Assembly: GCA_035578905.1 (NCBI GenBank)
Contig: JAQJVL010000304.1
Coordinates: 554,501-618,500, forward strand
Reading direction: 5' to 3'
DNA: 64,000 nucleotides
Source of the DNA: Stictocephala bisonia
Lineage: Eukaryota; Arthropoda; Insecta; Hemiptera; Membracidae
The notes beneath the pieces are model-generated. The model ran no database searches, had not been told where the DNA came from, and was given only the letters and a program-made list of their open reading frames with translations. Shown piece after piece: positions 36,344-48,428 of this stretch. How positions within the stretch are numbered: the stretch's first letter is position 1; every line of letters starts with the position of its first letter. The position numbers were made by a program, and so were the translations under genes.

Positions 36344-36402
<59 letters not shown>
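36344..36402. repeat. (CA)n microsatellite
   Basis: 59 bp of pure AC/CA. The matching site in unit 1 (near 30388-30400) has only ACACATACACA, so it expanded in unit 2 or contracted in unit 1. Confidence 0.93.
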
Positions 36403-36404
<2 letters not shown>

Positions 36405-39400
36405 TCAAACAATATTGTTCTGTAAAACGATCCAAAACGGTAATGTATTATTTTTTCATGAAATATTTTAGCTGAACTATCTGTATATTTGACTAAGTTA
36501 AACATGACTTTGTAAATTATTATTGTTTACAGGATTTATGTGAAATTAAATCTTACACGACTCGTTTATAACCATTTATAGCCAAAAAGCTAATCAATAC
36601 ATGTACTGTTTCTCTCTTTTAAACAGTTGAAACGTTTTTTGCAAAACTTTTTCAAAAAACGGGCCTCCAAAAGTTATGAAGATATGTATTAGAGGACTAA
36701 GTTGAGGGTTCTTTAAATAATTTTATTCCAAAGTCTTTGGAATGGAATTACCCGCTGTTTCGATTGTGTTTGTATTGTTCGAGAGTTTGCCATTTGAACT
36801 AAAATTTATTATTTCTAGATCGAATTCCTACTTAGTACACATGGCTACGTTTTTCAGTTTTACAATGACTGGAAGCTGTTATAATGTTAAAGCTGTTAGC
36901 GATGCTGTTTATAGCTCCATTTTTATAAACACAGATGTGCAATGTATTTTATTTTTTCAATAGTATTTTAAACACAGATGTGCAATGTATTTTATTTTTT
37001 TTTCAATATTATTTTTTCCAATCATCCGTTATTTTCAAAACCAAAGTATTTCATTTCAACAGAGAAACAGACTTACATAACACAAAAAGGTACGACACCA
37101 AACCAGAAAATTTACAACCGAGGTCATGACTCCTATCTAGAGTTTAGTTGCATACAAAGTGAACCTAAAACATCGTATATTTAATCTACCCCTCAAAATA
37201 TTTGTTATATGTTACTAATGGATTTACGTTTCAAGTTAAGAGTTTGACCCACTTCTTTTTGCTTTTCTTTTTTCACCGAAAAAAGAGTTTCTCGTTTTCG
37301 GTGAAGTGATTAATTAGAATGTTAGAGTCGAAATTACTTACTTACCTTCCTCTTGAGACAGGAAAATATAAAATATGTTTCCTACCAATTACCACTACAT
37401 TAGAACTATTGGCCTCATGAAGTGATGAATGTAGCTGATTTTAAATCAAGAATTAGATAAAACAGTTCAAAGTACAAGTTTTTAAATTTGTTTATAACTA
37501 CGTTTATTGCACAAAACTGAAGGGATTAACATGTTTTAATTTTATTTAAATACCTCTTTTTAACCTTTAAAATTATAAATATTTTAAAGTGTCCTGAACA
37601 TGAAAATATCTCAATCCCTTCAGTTACATGTAAGAAACGTAGTTATACAAAATAAACTTGTACTTTGAAAGATTTTGTATTATACTTGATTTAAAATAAG
37701 CTAAATTCACCACTTCAAAAGGCCACAAGTTTTAATTTAGTGGTAAACACATTTTTTCATGTATTCTATCTCAAAGGAAGGTTTATTAACTAATTTTGTT
37801 CATAAAATATTGAACTCACTGAAAACCAATTGCACCACCATAAGTTACCTTAATGAATCGTTATCATATATCTCTCCAGCACCCAAACAGCATTGAGGAC
37901 TTGCTGATGAAAAACTATTATCAATAATAAACTTATTTGTTAAAAAAATATAGTTGTTTTATTTTATTCGTAATTTCTGATGAATAGAAACATTACATAA
38001 AGTTTTCTTTTGCCTGAACTATTGAAACTGTAAATTGCTGATAAAATAGGGTTGGGAATGTGGCCTCCGTGAATTTTCATATAGAAGGAGAATAAGTTTA
38101 GTAAGTTGTGATTATCTTCAAAAAGGTAAATTGATCTGCTAGTCATCCAGTATTTCGTTCAGTTTCACATTCTTACAAATATTTCTTAGTTGAATATCGT
38201 TTAATATTGCTGTTTAGTTTCCATAATATCCTGATTTATATCCTTTACAATCACCTTTTTCAATGGTTATTGGAAAAGGTTATTTTATGAACCCAAATAA
38301 TGTTTATATTTTTAGCTTTATATTTTTATGAACCCCTTTTTAGAAGAGGGGTTCGTTTATTAACTAACTGTGTCCATTTCCCTTTCTACCCGTGTGATTC
38401 ATCCAGAGTAAGGGGGAAAACCAAAATATAGTAAAGTTAGTATGTTATTTGTAAAAAGTCCTTGTCAAGGCGTGAATACAAACCTGCGCTATATCTAGAA
38501 TGGACGTAATTGTTATATCAGGCTTCATCTAAAAGTCCTGACGTTCTATACCATTCATGCGTTGTTTATGATAATGTACGAGTATGTTGCCTCAACGTTG
38601 GTATCACTGTTTAGAAAGCCAATGAAACTCAAAATTTATTCTTATTTTAAATTTTAGTTTGTTTGCAATGATACGTTTTGATGAGTTCGTCACAATTAAA
38701 AATAATAACAATCACTAGAGGAACATCTCACTTTCAAATGTTTATGGCAGTTATAGTCCAAAAAATATAGAATGGCACTCCACAAGCCAATGGTGAGTGT
38801 TCTAAATTAAGATTATTTTGTATGTTCAATAATAATTTTTTATATTTTTGTATAATTCGAATGAAAATATCTTCCCCCCAAAGAGTAGTAAGAAGGTTCG
38901 AGTACTACTATTAACAGACAATTAAATACCATATCCGAAAACCTTTTATAAAATAAATCCCCTATCACAACTGAAGAAAAATTAACATACCATATTGTAT
39001 TTCAAAGATCGTAATTTTACTTGAATTTATTTTATCTGGTCACGTTATTGAGTTTTCTTATTTGACTTTAAATAACCAGACCTTCTTGAAAGGGTCCATT
39101 CAGATGTCCTTATTGCTTCCACAGAAGAAGAAGCCGTAAAACCTTATTGTCCGAGATACCTTTCCTTATATATGTGTCACTTGGGAACATGGCAACTTCA
39201 AACAACATGTACAACATTATTTAGATCCTGTTTTCATGTTTAGTATTTCTGTTTGTTTTTTAGTGGTATATTTAGGGGGTTTTTATACTTTGTTCTATCA
39301 AACCCATCTTACCTATATTATATTGTTCTTAACACATATCCTATTGTATCTTATGCCCTTTTTCTAATTTAAATGCTTTAAATAATTTAAAAAACAAATA

Positions 39401-39644
39401 CATAATTTGCTATGTGATTTATAAGTTTGTCTGACCTATTTTCCACATAAGAAGATACGCAAGTAAAGCCATGTATTTATTGTCTGCAATGATTGAACAT
39501 TCGTAATAGAGTTTATGCTAACTCAATGACAAATTATAGTTCAGGTGATACCTGTATATTATTATTGAGAGTAGAGCAATAACTGTCACACCTTATTGTA
39601 TGTATAATACTATTAACATACCTTTGTTACTATTGGCAGTATTT

Positions 39645-40882
39645 TGTAACAATTGTTAATTGTTTCATTATAATTAAATTAGAAAATTGTATTTAGAAAA
39701 TGTTAAATATTGTAAGAACTGAGAGGTTTAGGAGTTTAGTTTGTTTTCCAAAAGTTTTCGATATAAATTCTCCTAGTTTTGAGAATAATTCAGAATCTTC
39801 CCCTTTCAAATAAAAAAGTAGTTTTTCCCATATAAAATAGTTAAATAACCAGTATTTTCACGTCTGTTAATTTCCTGTCAATTTCATGCGACATGTTTTC
39901 TAAAGGCAACATGTTTGGTGAGCCTTAACTGTTCAGATGTCCTGGTTTATAGGATTCTAATTGGTTGGTTTAGCTTCTTGAGTAAAGAGGGGGTAAGTCA
40001 GTGGGTCGAAGCTTCCTGCCCTTCCGGCAGTTCGACGAAATCTTCCTGAGTGTGACCACGTGCGATCCTCTTTCGAGTACACGGCGACTTTACCGTTTCG
40101 GTGGTACTTTTACCGTAGCGGCAATTTTTTTTAGTTCGCGTGTGAGTGAGTGATTGAATGCCGGTCGAGCTTTGTTGTGGTCACCTTTGGATTTGAAACC
40201 TCCAGGACAGCTACGTAAGTAATTTTTACAAGTTTTCTTTAGTTAGAGATGATCAGTAGGGTTTTAGTAGATAGGTTAAGATCCACCAAGCATGTGCGGT
40301 TAAACTTGTTTCTGGTTCGAAGTCACTCTTCTAGTGACAAATTTTTAGAGTGTTTTGATTTCTGTTTAAAACATTGTAAGTTAAAAGGAAAATGTTTCAA
40401 GTCACTAAAAGCTGCTTATTTCTTTTGGTTCCAGATCTCCCGGAGGCAATTTTAAATTTTAAACAATTTTAGAAAAATTAAACAATTTTAAAGCAATTTT
40501 AAACTTTAAAGAATTTTAAAGCAATTTATACAATTTTAAAGAATTTAGCAAATTTATTACAATTTTGAATTTTTATTTAAAAGTTTAAAGAAATTTATTT
40601 AAAAAGTCAAACAAATAAATAAGGTTCTGGTCTGAAGATATTTAATTTATTATTTTGGAAGAGTTGTTTTAATTTATTTATGTTCCATTGAGTCAATAAA
40701 AGAAGAGATTTCTATTTTCGTTTTTATCATTATATGTAGAAGAAACCAATTTTTATTTGTTGAAGTAATTTATAAGAAGATAAATAAAGAAAAATTTTTT
40801 ATCATTTAAGAAGTTTTATTTTAATATCTCATTAAGTTTGTTCAACATATCAAAAATAAATAGTAGATTTAATAGGGCTACA
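39645..40882 (+). mobile_element. Solo LTR, 1238 bp, with 4-bp target duplication
   Basis: Starts TGTAAC and ends GCTACA, so it has TG...CA ends with TGTA/TACA inverted termini. ATTT precedes (39641-39644) and follows it (40883-40886). Unit 1 holds the empty site with a single ATTT. It contains a GC-richer middle (about 39990-40210) and AATAAA near 40695. It shares no obvious sequence with the LTR at 4935. A 68-codon frame at 40249-40455 has no motif. A solo LTR forms by recombination between the two LTRs of a full element. Confidence 0.8.
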
Positions 40883-42039
40883 ATTTGTATCTAATCATCC
40901 ATTGTAGAGAAGGAGCAGAGTGACCCAACAGGTGTGAAGTTATGTATTGAATACAATTAATTGCGTTCCATTTTAACTAATTAGTTTTAATATTATGTAT
41001 AATATTTTAATTTATTTCAGTCAAGCAAGCATTTCCAAATCAGTGAAGTTTGTGTCTGATTAATCTCTCACAAAAGTTCAAAAAGGCTTGCTTTCTGTGT
41101 GCACGTCTAACATTTTGCTAATTTATATTGATTGGAATTTAATTTTGTATTTGATTTTGTTTTTTTTTTTTTTTACTTTTGATTTACTGTAGAAAGGCTA
41201 ACACATAACTATGTTTATTTGGTATAGTTTGGGGTATCTATCCCTTCTTGTTCAGGATTCCAATATGATTGAGAATTTTGTGGCTGAAATTTATATTGTG
41301 ATAACATTAGGGCATGAAAATTATTTATTTATAAGTTGCAATAACATTATGTTTATTTGTTTTAGACTAATATGAATTCTTGGTTTTCCCTATCTCCTGA
41401 AATATGTAGGCATGGCCCGGTAATGTAGATTTGGCGATAACTCGACAAACTGAGTATTGTTGTTGGATAATAAGAGTGTATATTCTATATTATTTCTCTC
41501 TTCTACCAGATAATGTATGCGAATAGTACACAATTGATGTTTTTGATGTTTAATCACCACTTAAACCTTTTCAGTGCAGTATTGATAAATAAAGTTATTT
41601 ATTTCAGATATCAATACAGATTTTTAAGGTAAATTTGCTGTTATTTTCAACTAAGCCTTTTTATAATAGCAATAATTTAAAACAAAAGAAACACACAAAG
41701 CTTCTAATAGTACTTTCAGAAGACATTAGCATGGAAGGAAAATTAGCATTAAATTTCTTAAGGAACACACCCTTCCAACACTTATAATTGTTCCCTTGTA
41801 TATGAGATGATTGCAGTTATATTTTAATGTGTATGGTTTGTAAATTTTAAAAAATAACCAAATATTAACAAATTAGCAATAAGTTACTAAATCTTACTAT
41901 TAGTTTCTAAAGCAATAAATAAACACTTGTGTTATTTTTTTACTGAAATAATTTGAATTCAGGCCATATCCTTCCTTAATACGTGAATTTCCAATTAAAA
42001 AAGGTAACTTTAGAATTCTGATAAAAAACAACACTATAT

Positions 42040-44148
42040 TCAAAATGTTCTCTTTTGCGATGTATTCTAGTCTCATCATAAATTAATTCAAAATATCTGT
42101 GTATGGTATATATATTACATTAAGGTTAGATAGTTGATTGCAATTATTAATACGTCTATGAGACAAGATCGCTATATTGTTAAATTTTATTTTCAGTGAA
42201 TAATCATACAGTAATTTTTATAACTTTATTAAATAAATTTATACAAGTATTTATTTATATGAAAAATTCATTTAATTTGCCAAAATGTCTGATACTTACA
42301 TTTTCATTCTTTTGATACACAAACCAAAATTTATAATTTTGGATCAGTTACTTAGATGTTGCAGTTTATGGTAATATTTAAAGTGTCTTTTATAGCTAAG
42401 ACTTTGTATTCTTACAAAATGATACCCCTTCTCTATTTCCTATAACTATATTGGTGCTCTGACCCTCTCCACCCTGAACTTCTTATCTCATAACATCGAA
42501 TGACCATCAAAGGAACAAAATAATAAATAACTGATACTTTTATTGGAATTATATAGGGATATACTCGTATACCTATTTATCTAATTAATTGTATTACTTA
42601 TTTTGGGAGACCCCATAGAGACAAAGTTACAAAGCAAAAATCACAGAAAAATAAAATCCCTTAGTTTGTTTAATTTGTATTTAAGTCACCCGAAACAGAA
42701 TCCATGTTTATAACAGCTCCTCTTTATAGGTTTGTAAGTCAAAATACTACTTATGAATATAATGAGTTCATATTTTTTACACAGAATTTGGGATATTGAA
42801 CGTAAAAAATATTAAAATGCTAAAAATAAATAAAATACAAAGTAAAAGTATGGATGTATTGGTATTTGATGCCAACGATTTGTGTATGGTTATGAGAATC
42901 CCAAAGGTAATACGAAAGGTGTCGAAGCTAAATCTTCAACTTGAATAATGCTACAAAATTTATAGAGATTTAAGTTCAGCTTACTTTTTGCCAGTGCCAG
43001 GTAAGTTTTAAAAGCCATTACATTATTGATTTTATTTTTTATAAAAACATTATACTGTGTCTATCAGTATTCCGTTCAAATCACTTTATTTTAAGAAGAT
43101 GTTTAAGAAAAGTTTCGAGTTAAATGATTCCATAATATTTGAATTGAAATGAAAATTGCCTTTATTGTTTATACAAATGGTGAGGTTAGGACTACATAGC
43201 CCTCTCTTATACCTCACCATTCTAGTAACCTTTTAAAAAACTGTATAGTACGCTAAACTATCAAACCAAGGGTAAGATGGTTCTAAACCTGCCAGGTCAA
43301 CTTCAGGAAGCATTAAAGCTAGCACATTAAAGGTTATATTGTTATCAAATGAGGATTAGTGGTTTGATATGTTTAATTTTTGACAATGATAACCTGAAAG
43401 ATGACTTTCAGTGCATTGTATCTTGTAGAGTAATGTTATTGTTTTCTATAGTAATTTTGTGTAAAACAGTAGATGATTAGCTTTGAAGTACTAAGAATTG
43501 TGAACAAACACTTCATACCTCTTTATCTCAATTTTTAAAAGTTTACTTTTCATTCTTTTAAGTATGATAAGTAAATAATTTAAGAAATAGGTTTAAGATT
43601 GTATACATATTTCGAACCTAATGTTTATTTACAGTAATGGAGCTGACTGTATTTTAACGAAACTTATAATATTTATAAATATTATTATATATTAAACATT
43701 ATTATACAATCTTTATCTTTTGGTTTAGATAAAGAATATTTATCTACTTTAACATTTAATGTTAGCTGCATAATTTCTTAATTGTATCTAAAAGAAGCTC
43801 AACTAAATGCCTAGGTAGATTCACTTGAATGTAATTATGCACACAAAAGTAACTTTCATCCTTAATTAAATTCTATAGCACGTCTTACGAAATGCTCTGT
43901 TGCCATACAGCAGTTGGTTTTAAGATAATTATCTAATCCCAACTTCTTAAGAGATATAAAAGTTTTCGTAATATAATAGAAATACTAATATAACCACTAA
44001 TGTATATAGTAATACAAAATAAACTCTAATAACATAAGAGATGTAACTATTGTAGTGATAATATAATTCACGTTATTCTTCAAGTTTATTGACATATAAT
44101 ATGATCGATAAATGTACATGTCACTTACATCTGTATTAAAGTATATCG
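42040..44148. other. AT-rich DNA with a possible LINE tail
   Basis: No gene seen. A moderately GC-containing patch at 43135-43260 is listed separately as a candidate retrotransposon 3' end. Confidence 0.4.
43135..43260 (-). mobile_element. Candidate LINE 3' end fragment
   Basis: On the minus strand, GGTGAGGTATAAGAGAGGGC runs into AACAATAAAGGCAATTTTCA and TTTCAATTC, that is, a poly(A)-signal-like motif followed by a short repeat-like tail. No coding part is attached, so the family is unknown. Confidence 0.35.
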
Positions 44149-44486
44149 ATATTGGGATTAAACTCCGCTTGTACCGGTCCCAAGCCCGGCGTCTCATCAT
44201 TCCTATAACCGATTAGGAGGAGGAGGGTACCTTCCCACAGCTCTCAGTGTGATCGCGATGCTGAGACCACTCCTATCCCATTAATTCCTTATCCTACCTA
44301 ACCTTCCAACCAAGCCACCAAGGTGGAACAGCGTGGGCCGAGGGCTGAATGGCTGGTGGTAGACCAGTCTATACCATGCGGACTCTGGACACCTGCCGAA
44401 ATCCAGTATCAAATAGGCTTACCCTGGCATGCGGGGCTCTGTCGGGGCTAGACCCATTTATTTCCCTAGCTAATCGTGGGAATCCT

Positions 44487-44745
44487 ATGAACCAGATAAA
44501 ACAAAAACATCAAAACCTTCACCTAAGGACCGCATTGAGTCCTTAGGCAATGAACCGAGCATGGGAGCAGAGGGCAGCCACACTGGCCAGCCCTTGTTTT
44601 CCATTGCTCGGGCTAAATCAACGTCGGGGGGGGGGGACATGTCTCTCTCCGATTCTGACTCCAACTTGGCTGGCTTAGGGACAATGCCAAGGGTGATTCA
44701 AGCTAATCTGCACCACAGTAAGGCTGCCTCGGCAGCCCTCTGTCA
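44487..44745 (+). pseudogene. ORF1 remnant joined to the start of ORF2
   Basis: After ATG 44487 only a short stretch remains before endonuclease-like text begins in another frame (RVIQANLHHSKAASAALCQI, near 44690-44750). The related element at 60055 has a 451-codon ORF1 here, so over 1 kb is absent. A run of G (near 44625-44636) lies in the remnant. No DUF4780-like region is visible. Confidence 0.55.
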
Positions 44746-45823
44746 GATCCATGACTGCACACAACATCGACCTGGCCCTGATTCAAGAACCTTGGTTACA
44801 CCAAGGGCAGAATCGCAGGACTGGCCGATGCAAAAGGTAAGATAATTTCCTCTTGTTCCACCAATAATGCTAGGACATGTATCTTGGTACGCAATGGTAT
44901 GGAAGTATTTCCCCTGTTTGAGTTCTGTTCCAGGGACATCACAACAGTGAGAATGACACTGAGCACTGAGGAAGGGCATGGGGAGTTCACCGTCAGCTCT
45001 GTGTACCTTCCCTATGATGCTCAGGATCCACCCCCTTCCAGGGAACTAGAAGCCCTGGTAGAGAAACAATCCATTGGGGGGCGGCACCTTCTGGTCAGCT
45101 GCGACGCCAATGCCCATCATGAAGCATGGGGATCAACCGACTCCAACAGGAGGGGTGAGTAACCTATTAAACTTCATTGTTTCTAATGATCTATTCATAC
45201 TAAATCGGGGCAATGAACCCACGTTTAGGAATAGGGTTAGAGCCGAAGTCATAGACCTGACCCTTTGCAATGCGGTCACTCTAGGCCTCATTGACAACTG
45301 GCGGGTCTCTGACGAACCTTCTCTTTCTAATCATCTGTACATTCGTTTTGATATCAAAGCTAAGATGTCAGCCTTTTCCTCTCCTCACCGAAATCCTAGA
45401 CGGACAGATTGGGAGTCCTATGCTGCGGAACTTTCGGCCATTGCGGGATTGGGTCCCGGGGGAGTACGAATAAGGTATGTCGTGGAACTAGAGCAGGCGG
45501 CATCCTGTTTACAGGATGCGATCCTCGAAAGTTACCACGACAACTGTCCAATTTCAAACACACCACCTAGACCAAAAATCGGGTGGTGGTCAAAATCCCT
45601 TGAAGCTAAGAAAAGGCGCGTTAGAATGCTTTGTAATCGCTCTAAGGTAGCCAATTGTCGAGAAGAGTATCGTTTAGCTCTTAACGACTACAACTCATCC
45701 ATTCGTGATGCCAAGAAGGCTTCATGGCAAACCTTTTGTAGGGGCATTGACTCCATCAAAGAGGCAGCCAGAATCCAGAAAATCTTGGCTAGCGAACCTA
45801 TCAACCCCCATGGGCAGTCTTAG
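44690..45823 (+). pseudogene. ORF2 endonuclease and linker, frameshifted
   Basis: APE-type endonuclease pieces in order: RVIQANLHHSKAASAALCQI, then (shifted) NIDLALIQEPWLHQGQ with the catalytic Glu, VSSVYLPYDAQ, HLLVSCDANAHHEAWGS, then (shifted) EVIDLTLCN and DEPSLSNHLYIRF. The last motif should be SDH but reads SNH, so the general-base Asp is lost. A linker follows with WWSKSLEAKKRRVRML and DAKKASWQTFCRGI, matching the second element's linker. At least two frameshifts (near 44750 and 45150) break it. Confidence 0.8.
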
Positions 45824-46009
45824 AACCCAGCTCAGGGGAATTGACAACTTTACCTGGCGAAACGCTCAAGCTCCTTCTGGAGTGTCACTTCCCAGGGAAT
45901 CTCGTTGACGATGCTCTGGAAGTCTCTGGCCCTCGAGAGATTAGCCCTATACCTAGGGCAACCTCGAGAGGACTGGAGGCAAGCTAGACGCATAGTCACC
46001 GTTTCCAAA

Positions 46010-47490
46010 GTTAAATGGGCAATCGACAAGTTCAGCCCATTTAAATCCCCAGGAGGGCGATGGCGTCTTTCCCGCACTGTTGCAGAAGGGCCCACCGAAC
46101 CCTCCACTTTCTACTTTGCGAAATCTTCAGGGTGAGCCTTGCCTTCGGGTATATTCCTCAGTCCTAGAGAGTTAGCAAAGTAGTTTTTATTCCTAAGTGG
46201 GGTCGTGGCGACTACACAAACGCCCAAATCCTTTAGGCCAATTAGTCTTTCCTCGTTTCTGGTGAAGACCATGGAGAGACTCGTAGAATTTCACATTCGA
46301 GAAGGGGCGCTTAAAGACTCCCCTTTACATCGAAATCAACATGCGTATCTCCCGGGGAAGTCTTGTGAGTCTGCCCTCCATTGTTTGGTCAGGGCACCTT
46401 GAACATTCCCTGGAGAACAAAGAAATTGCTCTAGGAGCCTTTTTGGATATTGAGGGGGCATTCAATAACACCTCATATCAGTCAATTATTCGTGCGCTGG
46501 GACAACGTGGTGTAGAGCCTACCATCTGTAGGTGGGTCGACCACATGTTACGGGGCAGAAGAATTCAATCAACCCCTTCTAAGTGAGGTGTGGAGATTTC
46601 TGCGAGCCGAGGATGCCCGCAGGGGGGAGTTCTATCACCCCTCCTGTGGGACCTGGTGGTGGATGATCTCCTAGTCAGCCTCACGGATAAGGGCATTTTT
46701 ATACAGGGCTATGCGGACGATCTCGTCCTACTGGTCCGTGGCAAGTACTAGGACACTGTTACGGACATCATGAACGACAGTCTGGAAGCAGTGAACTCCT
46801 GGTGTGTAAGAGAGGGCTTGCAATAAACCCTTCCAAGACAGTAATAGTTCCCTTCACCAGGAAAAGGGTTCAGGGCTCCTTCAGAGGCCTGGCCCTTGGT
46901 GGAGTGTCTCTGCCTTTTTCATCGTCGGTTAAGTATCTGGGAGTAATCCTTGATCAGAAACTGACATGGAACTTGCATCTTGATAAAGTCATCCGCAGAG
47001 CTAAGTGGTCCTTCATGACCACTAGGCGCTGCGTGGGCTCCACATGGGGCCTGTCACCCCATGTCTGCCACTGGCTTTACACAGCGGTCATCAGACCACA
47101 AATTACTTACGGGGCTTTGATCTGGTGGCCTAAGGTCAATCAGGTAACTGTCCGGGGTAGGCTTTCTAGCCTACAAAGACTTGCCTGCATGTGCATGACA
47201 GGGGCCTTTAGGTCGACCCCTTCTATTGCACTGGAGGTTCTTCTCAACCTGCCGCCCCTTGATCTCTTCATTATTGGGGAGGCTCGGGCGGCAACTTATA
47301 GGCTTCAGCTAACTGGCCACTGGAGGTGGTCCTGTACAGGTCACTTCTCAGTGGCCAATCTAGTAAACGATGAGGTATTCTCAATGAAGTCTGACTTCAT
47401 TGGGACTAAGTACCTTTTCACTAGACCCTATATTGTGGATTTCAGGTCGAGGGAGTACTGGGACGGTGTTAGTAGCCCGGTTTCTTCTCA
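46010..47490 (+). pseudogene. ORF2 reverse transcriptase, broken
   Basis: In order, with frame changes: KWAIDKFSPFKSPGG, KSFRPISLSSFLVKTMERLV, NQHAYLPGKSCESALHCLV, LGAFLDIEGAFNNTSYQSII (motif A; the usual second Asp of AFD is Asn here), CPQGGVLSPLLWDLVVDDLL, GYADDLVLLVRGKY (active site near 46711-46722), then INPSKTVIVPFTRKR, KYLGVILDQKLTWNLHLDKV and ITYGALIWWPKV. The CPQGG and DIEGAF wording is that of the LOA/R1 side of the I group. Stops and frameshifts near 46400, 46583 and 46750 prevent expression. Confidence 0.83.
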
Positions 47491-47493
47491 CGA

Positions 47494-48333
47494 CCGAATT
47501 GTATGGTTCACAGACGGGTCTAGAATGGGCAACAGAGCTGGATTTGGTGTCTATACTGGCGACCCTAGGACCAACGCTAGCGTGAGCCTGGGAGCGTATG
47601 GCACCGTTTTCCAAGCTGAAGTCACCGCAATCCTTCATTGTGCCGCCCAGGCGGTCGAGAGAGGGGTTTGCGGGAAATATATCCACATCCTCTCAGACAG
47701 TCAGGCGGCCTTAGGGCTCTTGACTCCTGGAAGGTCTCGTCTGGTCTAGTCTAGGAATGTGTGGAGTCCCTCAGCATCCTGGGTTCAAGAAATCAGGTCT
47801 TGCTGGAATGGATCCCAGGACATAGGGGATTAGAAGGCAACGAGCAGGCCGATGCCTTGGCTAGGGAGGGTGCTCTCAAGCCCTTCATTGGTCCTGAGCT
47901 GGCCTGCGGCGTTTCGATTGCAGCTACCAAAACAGCAATTAAAAACTGGGTCAGCGCCAGACATCTGGAAAGATGGCGGCGGTTCCCAGGGCAAAGACTC
48001 GGCAAGGTTCTTGTCAAGAATCCCTCCCAGAAGTTGACAAAGTCACTTCTTGGGTTAAGTAAACCGCACGTTAAGCTGGTGGTGGGACTCATCACCGGCC
48101 ACGGCAAATTCCGGAGGCATCTAAGAACGGTGGGACTCTTTACGGAGGATCCCATCTGTCGCCTCTGTGGGGAGGACGAAGAGTCGGCAGAACACATTGT
48201 CCTGGAGTGTGAGGCCCTTGGTGCCAGAAGAAGAGCACTTTTTGAAGGTTCACCTCTGGGACAGTTGGAAATTACTAATCTAGTGAAGAAGCTCCATGAC
48301 TTGGTCAAGGGTTGCCAGCTTTACGACGATTAG
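47494..48333 (+). pseudogene. ORF2 RNase H and C-terminal CCHC motif
   Basis: RNase H: RIVWFTDGSRMGNRAGFGVY (Asp), FQAEVTAILHCAAQ (Glu), IHILSDSQAALGLL (Asp), then, after a stop at 47747 and a frameshift, LLEWIPGHRGLEGNEQADAL with the final Asp. All four catalytic acids are present. The C-terminus has CRLCGEDEESAEHIVLEC (C-x2-C-x8-H-x4-C), a zinc-binding motif common in I-group LINE ORF2 proteins, and ends at 48333. The RNase H would remove template RNA during reverse transcription. Presence of RNase H supports the I-group assignment. Confidence 0.85.
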
Positions 48334-48408
48334 GCACCGGGATTGGCACAAAAAGCCTTAGGCTTCGTTGCAAGGGTTGGCTGGACCAACTATATATCCC
48401 CACTTAAA

Positions 48409-48428
48409 CTAACTAACTAACTAACTAA
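48409..48428 (+). repeat. (CTAA)5 LINE tail
   Basis: Five CTAA repeats close the element instead of poly(A); simple-repeat tails are known in I-group LINEs. The last base overlaps the target duplication. Confidence 0.8.

Larger units (their letters stand above)
34811..42039 (+). repeat. Unit 2 of the tandem duplication
   Basis: Repeats unit 1 with an 18-bp gap between the units. Length differences come mainly from three events: a shorter fold-back element (34940-36050), an expanded CA microsatellite (36344-36402) and the solo LTR (39645-40882). The remaining sequence differs by scattered substitutions and frequent one-base indels. No host gene recognised. Confidence 0.88.
44161..48427 (+). 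mobile_element. Full-length but dead I-group LINE (LOA/R1-like)
   Basis: A 12-bp direct repeat, ATATTGGGATTA, flanks the element (44149-44160 and 48428-48439), showing target-primed insertion of a copy complete at both ends. A ~326-bp 5' UTR ends at ATG 44487 in CGTGGGAATCCTATGAAC, matching the context CGTGGGAATTCTATGAGT before ORF1 of the second element at 60055. Most of ORF1 is missing. ORF2 encodes endonuclease, RT, RNase H and a C-terminal CCHC motif but has several frameshifts. The 3' end is (CTAA)5. Confidence 0.85.

Noticed and set aside
40249..40455. 68-codon frame inside the solo LTR
   Set aside because: No motif; LTRs often hold short chance frames, and it is absent from the empty site.
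47793..48308. 171-codon antisense frame
   Set aside because: Shadow of the RNase H and CCHC coding sequence of the LINE on the plus strand.
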